A DNA stretch of 64,000 nt, from the NCBI GenBank assembly GCA_036426205.1, contig CM071568.1, forward strand, positions 52,944,066 through 53,008,065, given 5' to 3'. The notes below the pieces were generated by a model. It was not told the origin of the DNA. It saw nothing but the letters and a program-made list of their open reading frames with translations, and ran no database searches. The first letter of the stretch is position 1, and the number at the start of each line of letters is the position of its first letter. The position numbers and the translations under genes were made by a program. The DNA is from Ascaphus truei (Eukaryota > Chordata > Amphibia > Anura > Ascaphidae). Shown one piece after another: positions 23,959 to 35,047 of this stretch.

Positions 23959-23998
23959 CTCCTTGATAAAGGACCTACCCGTCCGAAACGCGTAGGAG
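23959..23998 (+). ncRNA. Hammerhead ribozyme-like motif, copy 4
   Basis: Outer stem CTCC (23959-23962) pairs with GGAG (23995-23998). Core TTGATAA plus one A is followed by hairpin GGAC/GTCC around CTACCC, GAAA (23985-23988), CGCGT, and an A at the predicted cleavage position. Both the outer stem and the hairpin differ in sequence from copy 2 but keep full pairing, which is compensatory. The first box is TTGATAA rather than CTGATGA, so activity is uncertain. Confidence 0.5.
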
Positions 23999-24218
23999 GT
24001 TGTTTGTGGCCCCCCCTGGGGCTATGTTTGTCATCAGATATGTTCTGAATTAAATGGATTTTAACTTTTACGCCACCTGACTCCCTGGCAGTGCGCCTGT
24101 GCTTTTTTGTTCTACTTGTACCTGGAAGAGGGGACCCGCCTGGCAGCCTCCCATGTCATACTTTGAAGGACCATTCATTGCTTCCCCCCAGACCCCCCAA
24201 ACACCTTTTTATTGCATA

Positions 24219-25785
24219 CGGTTGTGTGAAAAAGAAAGTACACCCTATTTGAATTCTATGGTTTTACATATCGGGACATAATAAGAATTATCTGTTCCTT
24301 AGCAAGTCTTAAAATTAAGTCAATACAACCTCAGAAGAACAACAACACATGACATATTACACTGTCATGATTTATTTAACAAAAATAAAGCCAAAATGGA
24401 GAAACTGTGTGTGAAAAACTAAGTAGACCCTTACTGCTTCCATAGGAATTAAGATGCTAAGTAGCAGACAGGTGCTGCTAATCAAATGCCCTTGATTAAT
24501 TGATCATCAACAAGTGTGACCACCTCTATAAGAGCCAAAGTTTTAGCAGTTTGCTGGTCTGTAGCATTCAGGTGTGTGTTAACACAATGCCAAGGAGGAA
24601 AGACATCAGCAATGATCTTAGAGAAGCAATTGTTGCTGCCCATCAATCTGGGAAGGGTTACAAGGCCATTTCCAAACAATTTAAAGTCCATCATTCTACA
24701 GTGAGAAAGATTATTCAAAAGTGGAAAACATTCAAGACAGTTGCCAATCTTCCCAGGAGTGGACGTCTCGCCAATTCACCCCAAGGTCAGACTGTGCAAT
24801 GCTCAGAGAAATTGCAAAAAAAAACCCAGAGTTACATCTCAGACTCTACAGGCCTCAGTTAGCATGTTAAATGTTAAAGTTCATGACGGTACAATTGGAA
24901 AAAGACTGAACAAGTATGGTTTGTTTGGAAGGGTTGGAAAAGCATCTTCTCTCTTAAAAGAACATGGCAGCACGGCTTAGGTTTGCAAAGTTGCACCTGA
25001 ACAAACTACAAGACTTCTGGAACAAAGTCCTTTGGACAGACGAGAGCAAAGTGGAGATGTTTGGCCATAATGCACAGCGCCATGTTTAGCGAAAACCAAA
25101 CACGGTGATGGAGGGGTGATGATTTGGGCTTGTTTTGCAGCCACAGAACCTGGGAACCGTGCAGTCATTGAGTCGACCATGAACTCGTCTGTATACCAAA
25201 GTATTCTAGAGTCAAATGTGAGGCCATCTGTCCAACAGCTAAAGCTTGGCCGAAATTGGGTCATGCAACAGGACAATGATCCCAAGCACACCAGCAAATC
25301 TACAACAGAATGGCTGGGGAAAAAAAGAATCCAGGTGTTGCAATGGCCCAGTCAAAGTCCAGACCTCAACCCGATTGAAATGCTGTGGCTGGACCTTAAG
25401 AGAGCTGTGCATAAACAAATGCCCACAAACCTCAATGAGCTGAAGCAATGTTGTAAAGAAGAGTGGGCCAAAATTCCTCCACAACGATGTGAGAGACTGA
25501 TGAAGTTATACAGAAAACGATTACTTCAAGTTATTGCTGCTAAAGGTGGTTCTACAAGCTATTGAATCATAAGGTATAGTTAGTTTTTCACACATGGCTT
25601 CTCCATTTTGGCTTTATTTTTGTTAAATAAACCATGACACGGTGTAATATGTCATGTGTTGTTGTTCATCTGAGGTTGTATTTACCTAATTTTAAGACCT
25701 GCTAAGGAACAGATGATTGTTATTATGTCCTGATATGTAAAACCATAGAATTCAAAGAGGGTGTACTTTCTTTTTCACACCACTG
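24219..25785 (+). mobile_element. Tc1-family transposon, full length
   Basis: The 1567-bp element is flanked by TA. Its ends match over about 30 bp: GTGTGAAAAAGAAAGTACAC at the left corresponds to GTGTACTTTCTTTTTCACAC at the right. Further inverted similarity runs inward (GAATTCTATGGTTTTACATA on the left, TATGTAAAACCATAGAATTC on the right). Size, TA target and transposase type all fit the Tc1 group. Confidence 0.9.
24587..25565 (+). pseudogene. Tc1 transposase, degenerate
   Basis: Translation begins at the ATG of MPRRKDISNDLREAIVAAHQ and shows the paired helix-turn-helix DNA-binding part (KGYKAISKQFKVHHSTVRKI). The catalytic domain has the first aspartate in LWTDESK, the second in MQQDNDPKHTS and the glutamate in SPDLNPIEMLW, the DD34E triad of Tc1 transposases. 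The C-terminus ends GGSTSY. The frame shifts near 24815 and 24975, and a stop interrupts the sequence after NAQRHV near 25087, so no functional enzyme is encoded here. Confidence 0.9.
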
Positions 25786-26019
25786 TAGGTGGGATGTTGG
25801 GGATCCCAGGAGCTCAACCGTGCTGGTTTCAGTTGTGGAAAACCCCAGGTTCTTGAAATACGTACCAGGAAAGGTACTTTCAATTACTTTCTAGTATTTA
25901 AATCCATGCTTCACACCGGCTAATAGGAAGCTGTTGCAGCTTCCTAATGGCCCGCATAATGCTGAAGATTGAAACACCATTTTGTTTTTCCTAGAGATAC
26001 CATCAGCATCACCTTCTCC

Positions 26020-26130
26020 GGTAAGTATCTTGGAAATCAGGGGGTTCCCGGGGCCTGACATTAACACGGTACATCTCCGGAGGGCCCCTGCTTTACACTG
26101 AAGTAAAAAAAAAAGATTAAAAAAATAGCT
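26020..26130 (-). repeat. Dispersed repeat, 'GAGCTGAACCGC' family, copy 2
   Basis: The minus strand reads GCAGGGGCCCTCCGGAGATG, then GTTAATGTCAGGCCCCGGGA and ACCCCCTG. This is the same word order as the copies at 885, 51475 (minus) and 63783. Confidence 0.45.
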
Positions 26131-26805
26131 GGGGGAACGGCTCCTTTAACGTGAATGTTTCTGCCATCTTTGTTCTCCAAAGGAACCGCCAGATAATGGT
26201 ACTTGGGGCTAGATCATTGATGGGCATCAGCTAGTTAGGGGCGACCTGCGACTTCCAACCGCGCTACCCTAGCAGCCCGCTTTCCTTCTCTCCCCAGATC
26301 AGAGGATGTGTGGATCGTAGCTCCCTCAGTTGCCTAATGACTGTGCACTGATAAATTCTTCCCTGCACCTCTCCTGTACTAATTACTAGTTCCCAGTGTA
26401 GAAGAGGAGTCTGGACATTATTCATCAGTGTGCCGGCATTAAGAAGTTGACTGGAGGGGGCGGGGAGAAGCTCCTACGCTTCTGCCTGTTCCACATATAT
26501 GTATTTGTGTAATGTGCGGCCCTTGAGGTGTATCATGTTGCCAACCACAGGGTTGGGAAATCTGCGCTCATAATGTGACATTACCTTAAACATAAACTAA
26601 GGTTATCTTCTCTGAGGCTAATGCGTATGCTCGAAGATAATTATATTCCAAAACAATGGCTGTTGTACATCTCATTCGCATAGGCTTAACACAGGAGTGG
26701 ACAAAAATGTTAAACTTAGGAGTCAGCTACTTAGTGTTTTTAGAACATAATTTATTGATGAAAATCATAATATATTTCGCCCATGTGTAGTAAGGGTGCT
26801 ACATA
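26131..26805. other. Intronic sequence without recognised feature
   Basis: I see no coding motif or terminal repeat. It was searched for the missing pip4p2 exon without success. Confidence 0.35.
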
Positions 26806-27122
26806 CAGGCATACCCCGCATTAACGTACGTAATGGGTCCAGAGCATGTATGTAAAGCGAAAATGTACTTAAAGTGAAGCACTACCTTTTTCCCACTTAT
26901 TGATGCATGTACTGTACTGCAATTATTATATATGTGCATAACTGATGTAAATAACGCATTTGTAACAGGCTCTATAGTCTCCCCGCTTGTGCACAGCTTC
27001 GGTACAGGTAGGGAGCTGGTATTGCTGTTCAGGACGTGCTGACAGGCGCATGCACGAGCTGCCGTTTGCCTATTGGGCGATATGTCCTTACTTGCGAGTG
27101 TCCTTAAACCGGGGTATGCCTG
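26806..27122. mobile_element. Tc1/mariner-type MITE 'CAGGCATACCCCG', copy 1
   Basis: Ends CAGGCATACCCCG and CGGGGTATGCCTG are perfect 13-bp inverted repeats flanked by TA on both sides. The 317-bp interior has no ORF and includes TTCGGTACAGGTAGGGAGC and GCATGTACTGTACTGCAATT, shared (inverted or direct) with copies at 57057-57388 and 58339-59438. Confidence 0.85.
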
Positions 27123-27124
27123 TA

Positions 27125-28104
27125 TGTGCTAAAGGGTGCATGCCCTAACTCCCATTCAAATGAAATGTGAGTAAAGACATGTTAAAGTTTCGTTCCCTTT
27201 AGTGCATATGGGTGTTTAAGTGGCCTCTTCTCTCTTACCTCTGCATGACCCTACTATATATCTGTCAAATAGAATTGCTGTTGCAGTAACTAAACTTTAC
27301 TCTCTAATAGGCACAGATGGTCTTTTGTGTGTTTTAATATGCTATAGGGCAACTTCTTTATCCGTAAAAATATCCATTGCGATCAAGAGACTGTTTTGGA
27401 TAGAAGATCCATTGATAAAAGACCAAAAAAGTCATAAGACCAAAAATGTGCAAAATCAATTTTTTATGCATGTTCTGAAATTTATTTTCTTGACCTGCTT
27501 TTTATGTGTAAGACATATGTGGGACTAGTCTTTTCTGATTCCAACTTTATTTACATTAAGGATTACTAGGGTGTGTCACAATTAGGCATGTTCAAATATC
27601 TTAAAAAAAAATACAACAACAAAATCCAGTATAGTTCTTTGTATACATTGCCATAAATTATTTGTGGATCTATTCAACATAAAAGTTAAGTGGTATCAAA
27701 AATATTGTAAATGGTGTTTTAGCACAATGTTATGCACGTTCAGCCCTCGGGTTAGGGGAAATTACTGAATATGTCACCAATTTAACCAAACTGTCATTGC
27801 ATCTCCGGATTCACATTGACGATAATGAGTACTTTCACACAGACAGTGTGGGGCTGTGTAAAGATCTGCCTAATTCTGTATAGTCATCTCCCAGGAAAAC
27901 ACATGAATCACTGGAGAATATTCAGAAGAACTTTTATATATAGTATTTAGAGAGACTATTTTAGTACGTGCACCCCCATTTGCATTACAATATTTCAGAT
28001 CCTTTTTTTTTTTGCGCCGCTTTTGGAAGAAAAAATAATGCTCATCTCCTTACCAGCCAAAGTACTTGTTAATGGCAACGCTACTGAAATGCACTCACTG
28101 TTTT
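27125..28104. other. Intronic sequence without recognised gene
   Basis: The frame 27220-27528 (+) has no family motif. AT-rich sequence with no clear repeats. Confidence 0.35.
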
Positions 28105-28116
28105 GATCCTTAAAAC

Positions 28117-28788
28117 TAGTGATAGGAAAAGGTGGTGTAAGATAAGCGCTAATACTAAAGTGATATGTGATGTTAACCTATTTAGGAAAAATAAACCCCT
28201 TATGTGGGCTAGGCTGCCTGGCACAATACTGATTAAAACAAATCAGAAAAGACACAATAAACAAAAAAAATGGAACCGGCGCATTACAAGTCCATATGTA
28301 TGAATCTTTAAAGTCCAAAAGTGAAGGAAGTGTCCAGAACTCTTCTAATCAAGATGGTTGGCGTATACAGGCACTTTGAATCGACCGCAGCGAGGTGTCG
28401 GCTTGTCCTTCGGTGACACTGGAGTGTCCGTGGATGCACTCCAGCGCTGTCTCGCGTTCCTAGGACGGATGCTCCGACACTGGGGGGGGCGGACCTTGAG
28501 GAGAAAGCCTCTTCCTGCTTGGTGGTTCGATGCACGCCTGTCGCGCTGCTCACGTCAGTTCCGTCAGTTATAGCTATGAACTTTGACCCTACGCATTTCG
28601 TGCGCTTGCGCGTCACTTCAGGGGATATGTATCTGGGACAAGCTGACACCTCACTGCGGTCGATTCAAAGTGCCTGTATACGCCAACCATCTTGATTAGA
28701 AGAGTTCTGGATACTTCCTTCACTTTTGGACTTTAAAGATTCATACATATGGATTGTAAGGCGCTGGTTCTATTTTGTTTGTTTATAG
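28117..28788. mobile_element. Fold-back element FB3 with 12-bp target duplication
   Basis: GATCCTTAAAAC at 28105-28116 is repeated exactly at 28789-28800. The enclosed 672 bp have a ~140 bp unpaired leader (TAGTGATAGGAAAAGG...), a 152-bp arm (28257-28408), a ~227 bp centre and the inverted arm (28636-28786), which ends almost at the duplication. A hammerhead-like motif lies on the minus strand in the centre. The layout matches FB2. There is no ORF. The right edge is only about 50 bp from the pip4p2 acceptor at 28849. Confidence 0.75.
28587..28624 (-). ncRNA. Hammerhead-like motif, copy 5
   Basis: On the minus strand: CCC, CTGAA, hairpin GTG(A)CGC/GCGCAC with loop GCAA, GAAATGCGT, A, GGG. The CCC/GGG outer stem and the CTGAA...GCGCAC-GAAA part resemble copy 2, with three bases missing before the hairpin and a T in GAAATGCGT. 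It lies between the FB3 arms. The lost G-A of the core makes cleavage doubtful. Confidence 0.4.
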
Positions 28789-28848
28789 GATCCTTAAAAC
28801 AAGCAGCATTGCAAAGATCGCAGCTGAAATTTGCCGTTTCCTTTTCAG

Positions 28849-28939
28849 ATCCTCTGTTGGAAGTGCGCTCCCACGCAGACGCTGCTGTGCTTACATTACA
28901 ATGGGAATGATATGCATCTTTATTGGGGTTGGTTTAACG
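28849..28939 (+). CDS. pip4p2: PIP4P2 coding exon, first membrane segment
   Basis: Ninety-one bases encode SSVGSALPRRRCCAYITMGM followed by ICIFIGVGLT, matching the first transmembrane helix of the 4-phosphatase and the basic RRR stop-transfer side before it. The helix (about CCAYITMGMICIFIGVGLT) anchors the enzyme in the endolysosomal membrane. The acceptor is TTTCCTTTTCAG with the first base completing a split Ile codon, and the donor is ACG|GTAAGT. Relative to the exon at 5051-5174 the phases do not join directly (phase 0 to phase 2), so an exon of 53 bp (or 3n+2) is required between them. Confidence 0.95.
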
Positions 28940-29304
28940 GTAAGTAATACTTTGCTATGCCTGCATGCAAGAGCTATTACTCTTGGGGCAAAGAGCATGT
29001 GACTGACTTTGTAACAATCTCTCTTGGGCCTCTATTTAAATTGATTTCAGCTGACACATTTTCTTTTTGTTTGGCATTGAAAAGATCAGGTAATCAAGCA
29101 CTTGTTTGCAGGCTGTAATTACGACAGTCCAATTTTAGTTTCACATTTAAACTGCTGAAGTTACCTGTCGGGTATGGTATAAACTGTATTTCTCTCTTGT
29201 ACCAATGCATTTCTTATCTCCAACTCCTGTATAAATGCAATCCTGCCAGTCGCATTATTAACGTTGGACCTGATGGGTCTTCGCCTTTAAGTTCCGTACA
29301 CATA
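28940..29304. other. Intronic sequence
   Basis: Normal-looking intron start after the GTAAGT donor. No other feature is seen. Confidence 0.5.
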
Positions 29305-29359
29305 CAGGTAAACCCCGTTATAACGCGAATCGGTTATAACGCGGTTTTCATGTGGCTCC

Positions 29360-30450
29360 CTTTTTTAAACACACTGCACACACTGCTCACTGCACTGCTC
29401 ACGCACACTGCACTGCACCACACGGCTCACTGCACAACTGTCACTGCACACACTTTCACACTAACATGCACAACACGCTCATGCACACACTCACTGCACA
29501 CATGCTCATGCAAACTGCTCCATGCACACCTGCTCACTGTACACACTGCTCACTGCACACATCTGCTCACTGCAAACACTGCTCACGCCACACACGCACT
29601 CACTGCCACACACTGCTCCCTGCCCCCCACTGCACACACTGCTCACTGCACACACTGCTCACTGCACACACTGCTCACTGCACACCACTGCTCATGGCAC
29701 ACCACTGCTCACTGCACTCACTGCTCACGCACTCACTGCTCACTGCACTCACTGCTCACTGCACTCACTCTCACTGCACACACTCTCACTGCACACACAC
29801 TGCTCACTGCACACACACTGCTCACTGCCACACAAACTGCTCACCCCGCTGCACACCACCCCACTGCTCACTGCACACACCACTGCTCACTGACACACAC
29901 ACTGCTCACTGCACCACACACTGCTCACTGCACACACACTGACTCATGCACACACACTGCCTCCACACTCACACACACTGCTCACTGCACACACACTGCT
30001 CACTGCACACACACTGCTCCACTGCACCACACTGCTCACTGCAACACAACACTGCTCACTGCACACCACACTGCTCACTGCACACCACACTGCCACTGCA
30101 CACACACTGCCCTGCACCACATCCACCTGCACACACACTGCTCACTGCACACATGCCACTGCAAACACATGCTCATGCACACACATGCTCACTGCAACAC
30201 ACACTGCTCACTGCCACACACACTGCTCACTGCACACACACTGCTCACTGCACACACACTGCTCCATGCACACACACTGCTCACTGAACACACACTGCTC
30301 AGCACACACACTGCTCACTGCACACACTGCTCACGCACAACCACGCTCACTGCACACATTCCACACACACATGTCACAGCACAAACTCCAAGCACACCCA
30401 CTCACTGCACCACACGCACTCCCACGCACGCAGCACCCCACTGCACGCAC
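29360..30450 (+). repeat. Minisatellite, ~16-bp unit CACACTGCTCACTGCA
   Basis: About 60 imperfect copies of the unit occur, with frequent single-base indels, which open spurious reading frames in all three forward frames. Confidence 0.95.
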
Positions 30451-30454
30451 GCCC

Positions 30455-30575
30455 CCACTCATCAGACATCCCAGCACTCATCAGACACTCCCAGCACTCA
30501 TCAGACACTCCCAGCACTCATCAGACACTCCCAGCACTCATCAGACACTCCCAGCACTCATCAGACACTCTCACT
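30455..30575 (+). repeat. 20-bp tandem repeat CATCAGACACTCCCAGCACT
   Basis: About five near-perfect copies form a short homogeneous array between the two longer arrays. Confidence 0.9.
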
Positions 30576-30597
30576 GCACACAGCTCTCACAATACAC

Positions 30598-31020
30598 TCA
30601 CATGTCAGCAGCCCCACCCCCCCCTCACATGTCAGCAGCACCCCCCCCCCCCTACATGTCAGCAGCCCACCCCCCTCACATGTCAGCAGCCCACCCCCCC
30701 CACATGCGCAGCCCACACCCCCTCACATGTCAGCAGCCCACCCCCCTCACATGTCAGCAGCCACCCCCCCCCTCACATGTCAGCAGCCCACCCCCCCTCA
30801 CATGTCAGCAAGCCCCACCCCCCCTCACATTTCAGCAGCCCACCCCCCCCTCACATTTCAGCAGCCCCACCCCCCCTACACTGTCAGCAGCCCACCCACC
30901 CCCTCACATCAGCTCACACCTCATCAGCAGCCCACCCCCCCTCACATTGTCAGCAGCCACCCCCCCCCTCACATGTCAGCAGCCCACCCCCCCCCTCACA
31001 TTTCAGCAGCCCACCCCCCA
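30598..31020 (+). repeat. Minisatellite, ~24-bp unit CATGTCAGCAGCCCACCCCC
   Basis: Roughly 16 copies with variable C-run length occur. The same words (ATGTCAGCAGCCC) occur in the hAT interior at 61815-61890. A (CA)n tract follows at 31025-31097. Confidence 0.9.
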
Positions 31021-31053
31021 CCAGCCCGTTTTTCACACACACACAACACCACA

Positions 31054-31100
<47 letters not shown>

Positions 31101-31936
31101 CCTCCTACCTTAGATCAGCCAGACATCCTCTCTCCCCGGTACTAAACCTAGAGCCCCGCCCCTCATGCTCTGACCTCTCCGAAGAAAAAAAATACACGGC
31201 TGCTGGGGGCTGGGAGGGAGAGGGAGGGGCGGGAGAGGGAGGGGGCTGGAGGGAGAGGCTGCCGGGGGCTGGGAGGAAGGGAGGAGGCATGAATCGCCGC
31301 CGTTTTTTAAAACTTTTTTTTTTTTTTAATTAATTAACTGAGCGCCCAGCCAGAGTCACTTGCGGGGCCCCACAGAGAGGCCAGACGGGCGCGCATTTTG
31401 TGCAGCCTCTTCCTACTTCACTCCTCACTTCCCAATCAGCACCGCGGGGCCCATTATTTTTTAAATTAGCGCGACCCCGTTACTAAACGCTGTGGTTCGG
31501 GGTGGACCCCGAGGACCGCGCTAAAGTGCGGTTTACCTGTATTTAGCATTTGTTACAAAAGTGATTGATGGAAACCCATTAAACATGTGAGCTGTGCTTG
31601 ACTAATGGAAAGACAACAACTTTTTCAATATGTCAAAGGCCATTATTAAAAGCTAGAAAGGAAGAGGTTTTCTGTGAAAAACGTAGGTTTAAAAAATGAG
31701 TGAAAATAGTTTATCTGTGTCCCCCCTCAGTTTTTATTCAAGGAAATAGCTTATCGTTACTGAGCGGTTTAGATTTTTGATAGTTGAAGCCTGCAGCACA
31801 AGTAATGTATACAGTAGGTTAAGTCTTGTATAAATAATGGGAAGAAATTGTGGCATTGCAATTTGTCACATACACTACTGAACTGTAAAGGTCAAACAAA
31901 TGAGCTTTAACTTGATCACTGATGATCTATTTACAG

Positions 31937-34070
31937 CAAGATGTCAAACTCAAAGGCTAAAGGGCCCAAATAAACAAGGATAAAGTTTTAGGGGGCCGCA
32001 AAAAAACAGAAACTTCAATTTTAATAGAAAACGTAGGTATTTTTTTTCGGCAAAGTACACTAAAAAATAAAAGACAAGAACAACGTTTTATTTAAAATTA
32101 TGTAAAATTAATGTTTTCTTCCTGACACTTGGCATCTCTGCTCTCTCTCTCGACTCCTACTCTCTGAACTCTCTCTCTTCTGAATCTTCTACTAGACTCT
32201 CTCTCCCTCATCCTCTTACTCACTCTCTCTCTCTCATACTACAACTCTCTCTCCTCTCTGACACACACATCCTCTCTACACACTCTCTCCTCCTGACAAC
32301 TCTCTCCTGACAACACACTTCTCTCCTGACACAACTCTCTTCTGACAGCTCTCTCTCTCTTGACAGACTATCTCTCTATTTTTCAGACAGAACTCTCTCT
32401 CTTCTCTCTCTCTCTCGACAGGACACTCTCTCTCAGACACTCTCTCTCAGAACACTCTCTCTCTCTTCTCTCTCTCTCTGACACAATCTCGCTCTCTCTG
32501 ACACATTCTCTCTCTCTCCTGACCACACGCTCTCTCTCTCTCTCTCTTCTCTCTAGAACACGCTCTCTCAGACACACACAAACACTATCTCTCAGATAGC
32601 ACTCTCTCTCAGACAGGCACTCTCTCTCAGACAGACACTCTCTCTCTCAGACAGGCACTCTCTCTCTCAGACAGGCACTCTCTCTCTCAGACAGGACCAC
32701 TCTCTCTCTCAGACGACACTCTCTCTCTGACAGACACTCCCTCCTTTCTCAGACAGACACTCTCTCTCTTCTCAGACAGACACTCTCTCTTCTCTCAGGA
32801 CAGACACTCCTCTCTCTCAGACAGACCACTTCTCTCTCTATTCAGAACTCGACAATCTCTCTCCAGACAGACACTCCTCTTCTCTCTAGAACAGACACTC
32901 TCTCTCTCAGACAGACACTCTCTCTCTATCAGACAGACACTCTCTCTCTCTCAGACAGACACTATCTCTCTCTCAGACAGACTCTCTCTCTCTCTCAGAC
33001 ACGACAACTCTCGCCTCTCAGACGACCACTCCTCTCTCTCAGACAGAACACTCTCTCCTCTCAGACAGACACTCTCTCTCTCTTTTCGACAGGACACTCT
33101 CGATCTCTTGACAGACACTCTCTCTCCTAGCTAGACACAGACACTCTCTCCTCTCAGACAGACCACTTCTCGCTCCTCTAAGACAGTACCACTCGTCTCT
33201 CTTCAGAACAGACACTCTCCTCTTCTCAGACAGACACTTCTCTCTCTCTCTTCTATTCTCAGACAGACACTCCTCTCTTCTCAGACCAATCTCTCGATCT
33301 CAGGACAACTTCCTCTCTCAGGACCGACACTCCTCTCTCAGACAGACATCTCATCTCTCAGACAGACCTCCTCTATAATCAGACAGGACACTCTCTCTCT
33401 CTCTCTCAGACACTCTCTCTCTCAGACACTCTCTCTCTCTCTCAGACACTCTCTCTCTCAGACACTCTCTCTCTCTCTCAGACACTCTCTCTCTCTCTCT
33501 CTCTCTCTCTCAGACACTCTCTCTCTCTCAGACACACACACACACAGATGCAGATACACACACACACACACACACACAGACAAGAGAGCAGCAGTGGAGA
33601 GCAGAGGCAGCGACGGGTGTGAGTGACTGGGGGGAGGGGGAGAGGGAGGAAAGGCATGCGATCCGTGCAGGACAGGCAAATTTACAACTAACTCCCTCCC
33701 CCCCAACCCCCTTACCTTCTCCTATCACCCGGGGCAGAAGGGGACGGGACACCGCGCAGCCACCAGCAGGCTGAGGAGCCGGAAGGCAGACACACACACA
33801 CTCACCGTGTGCTCTGCACAAAGCGGAAGCCCCGCCCCCGGCTTCCTCTCTGCCTGCAGCCAATCCCCTGTGGCTCGGCCGGCATGGAGGAGGGATAATG
33901 GGGAGGGATAAGCGGAGGGATGGTGGGGAGTGATAATCGCGGCGCCCCTCTAGGCAAACAACGGCACACAAGGGCGCCGCGTCGCACAGATTGGGGACCA
34001 CTGGGCTGGGCCGCAAATATGTTCGTTGTGGGCCGCATGCGGCCCGTGGGCCGCGAGTTTGACATGCTTG
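31937..34070. mobile_element. hAT element with perfect 8-bp duplication and satellite interior
   Basis: ATTTACAG flanks both sides (31929-31936 and 34071-34078). The ends are CAAGATGTCAAACTC and GAGTTTGACATGCTTG, the same family as the partial copy at 7551. GGGCCGC-rich words lie just inside both ends. No transposase is present. The interior holds a ~1.4 kb CT-rich array and a CpG-rich right part (33590-34010) with only compositional reading frames. Confidence 0.9.
32120..33560 (+). repeat. CT-rich minisatellite, ~20-bp unit CAGACAGACACTCTCTCTCT
   Basis: A degenerate first half (about 32120-32580) grades into regular copies of the unit, then pure (CT)n with CAGACA interruptions and a (CA)n end at 33530-33570. 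The many small indels could be real or sequencing errors in a low-complexity tract. Confidence 0.95.
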
Positions 34071-34078
34071 ATTTACAG

Positions 34079-35047
34079 TATGTAGAGACAGTTCTCGCAC
34101 AGACCTGCAAAGTTCACAGTGAAATTTCAAGTAAACATTACTTTGGGACTATGAACTCTAGAACATGGCTGATATTTACCGATTAAAAGCTTTCACAGGA
34201 TATTCTGATATTGTATTTTTGTATGACTGCACCTAGGAGTAACTAAGTAAGGCAATGTTTTATCAGACGTATGCCCCTTTTCACTTTAACGTGGTGTCCC
34301 TCCTAGGAACAAATTGTGCCATGTCTAAGGGATTACATGTAGGTGATTTGATACCATTTTTATTTTTACAGTCATCAGATAGCTAGTATTTTTTGCGTGG
34401 TTTATAATGCAATACTGACTCCTGAGGGGTTTGATTTCCCCAAGCTACTCCTTTTTGTTTGATTTCGTTAAGTAAATAGGACCTTGACCAGGCAGAGCTG
34501 CGATTTGGCCCTTATTTACCAAGTGAAGCTATTCAGCAGGACACTTTCCCATGCCGGAACACAGCCTATGACCCATTCATGTCACAAGTGTTTTCTCCAC
34601 ACCGGAAGGTGTTTTGTACAACAGCACAGCTTAGTAATTATTGATCTCTCTCTCCGGTGTCAGACTTTCTATTAGGCCCATTGGGTACGGGCCTGAAGCA
34701 GCCACATTTGGGGGCGGCAAAAATGTCCGCCCCCATTTACATTTGCCGCGCTCTCGGGCCAATCGAACCTAATGGGAATTGACTTATTTGCCTGTGCCGG
34801 CCGCCTCCGTTCTGCCGCCCTGCATCTCCTTCAAAATCGAGCATCAAATGACGGTCCCGGCGTCTCGTTGCCATGGCAATGACGTCTTCACGTTGCGTTA
34901 CTATGATAACGTGACGCCGTGCAGAGTAATTTGACGCTGGATTCTGAAGGAGAAGCAGGGCGGCAGGCACAGGCAGTAGACACTTATGTCAGGCAAGTGC
35001 CTAAGGCTGTCGGATTTGTAAATCTGCTGCGGTCTCTCTCCCCTACC

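Larger units (their letters stand above)
21712..24010 (+). mobile_element. Penelope-like element B (PLE-B), 5'-truncated
   Basis: This second Penelope-like element starts inside its reverse transcriptase. It has a GIY-YIG endonuclease frame ending at 22877 and a 3' region with a hammerhead-like motif at 23959-23998. The 3' part also contains CpG-rich stretches (23600-23900). It belongs to a different subfamily from PLE-A, since the protein blocks differ clearly in wording. The right boundary is uncertain. Sequence up to about 24200 may still belong to it, before the Tc1 element at 24219. Confidence 0.75.
29305..31539. mobile_element. TA-flanked terminal-repeat element swollen by satellites
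   Basis: Ends CAGGTAAACCCCG (29305) and GTGCGGTTTACCTG (to 31539) are inverted, and both are flanked by TA, as for Tc1/mariner-type MITEs. The ~50 bp next to each end match similar 'ataacgcg' and 'gcgcgacccc' words. The interior, normally a few hundred bp in such MITEs, is filled by three tandem arrays and a (CA)n tract. The long frames 29197-31113 and 30185-31333 are chance frames in these arrays. Confidence 0.7.

Noticed and set aside
29197..31333. Long open frames of up to 638 codons rich in His, Thr, Cys and Pro
   Set aside because: They are translations of tandem arrays of 16-, 20- and 24-bp units and exist in several frames at once. No domain, no codon bias, no start context.
29300..33600. 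CRISPR-like regular repeats
   Set aside because: The arrays are contiguous tandem repeats without unique spacers, inside terminal-repeat elements of a vertebrate genome.
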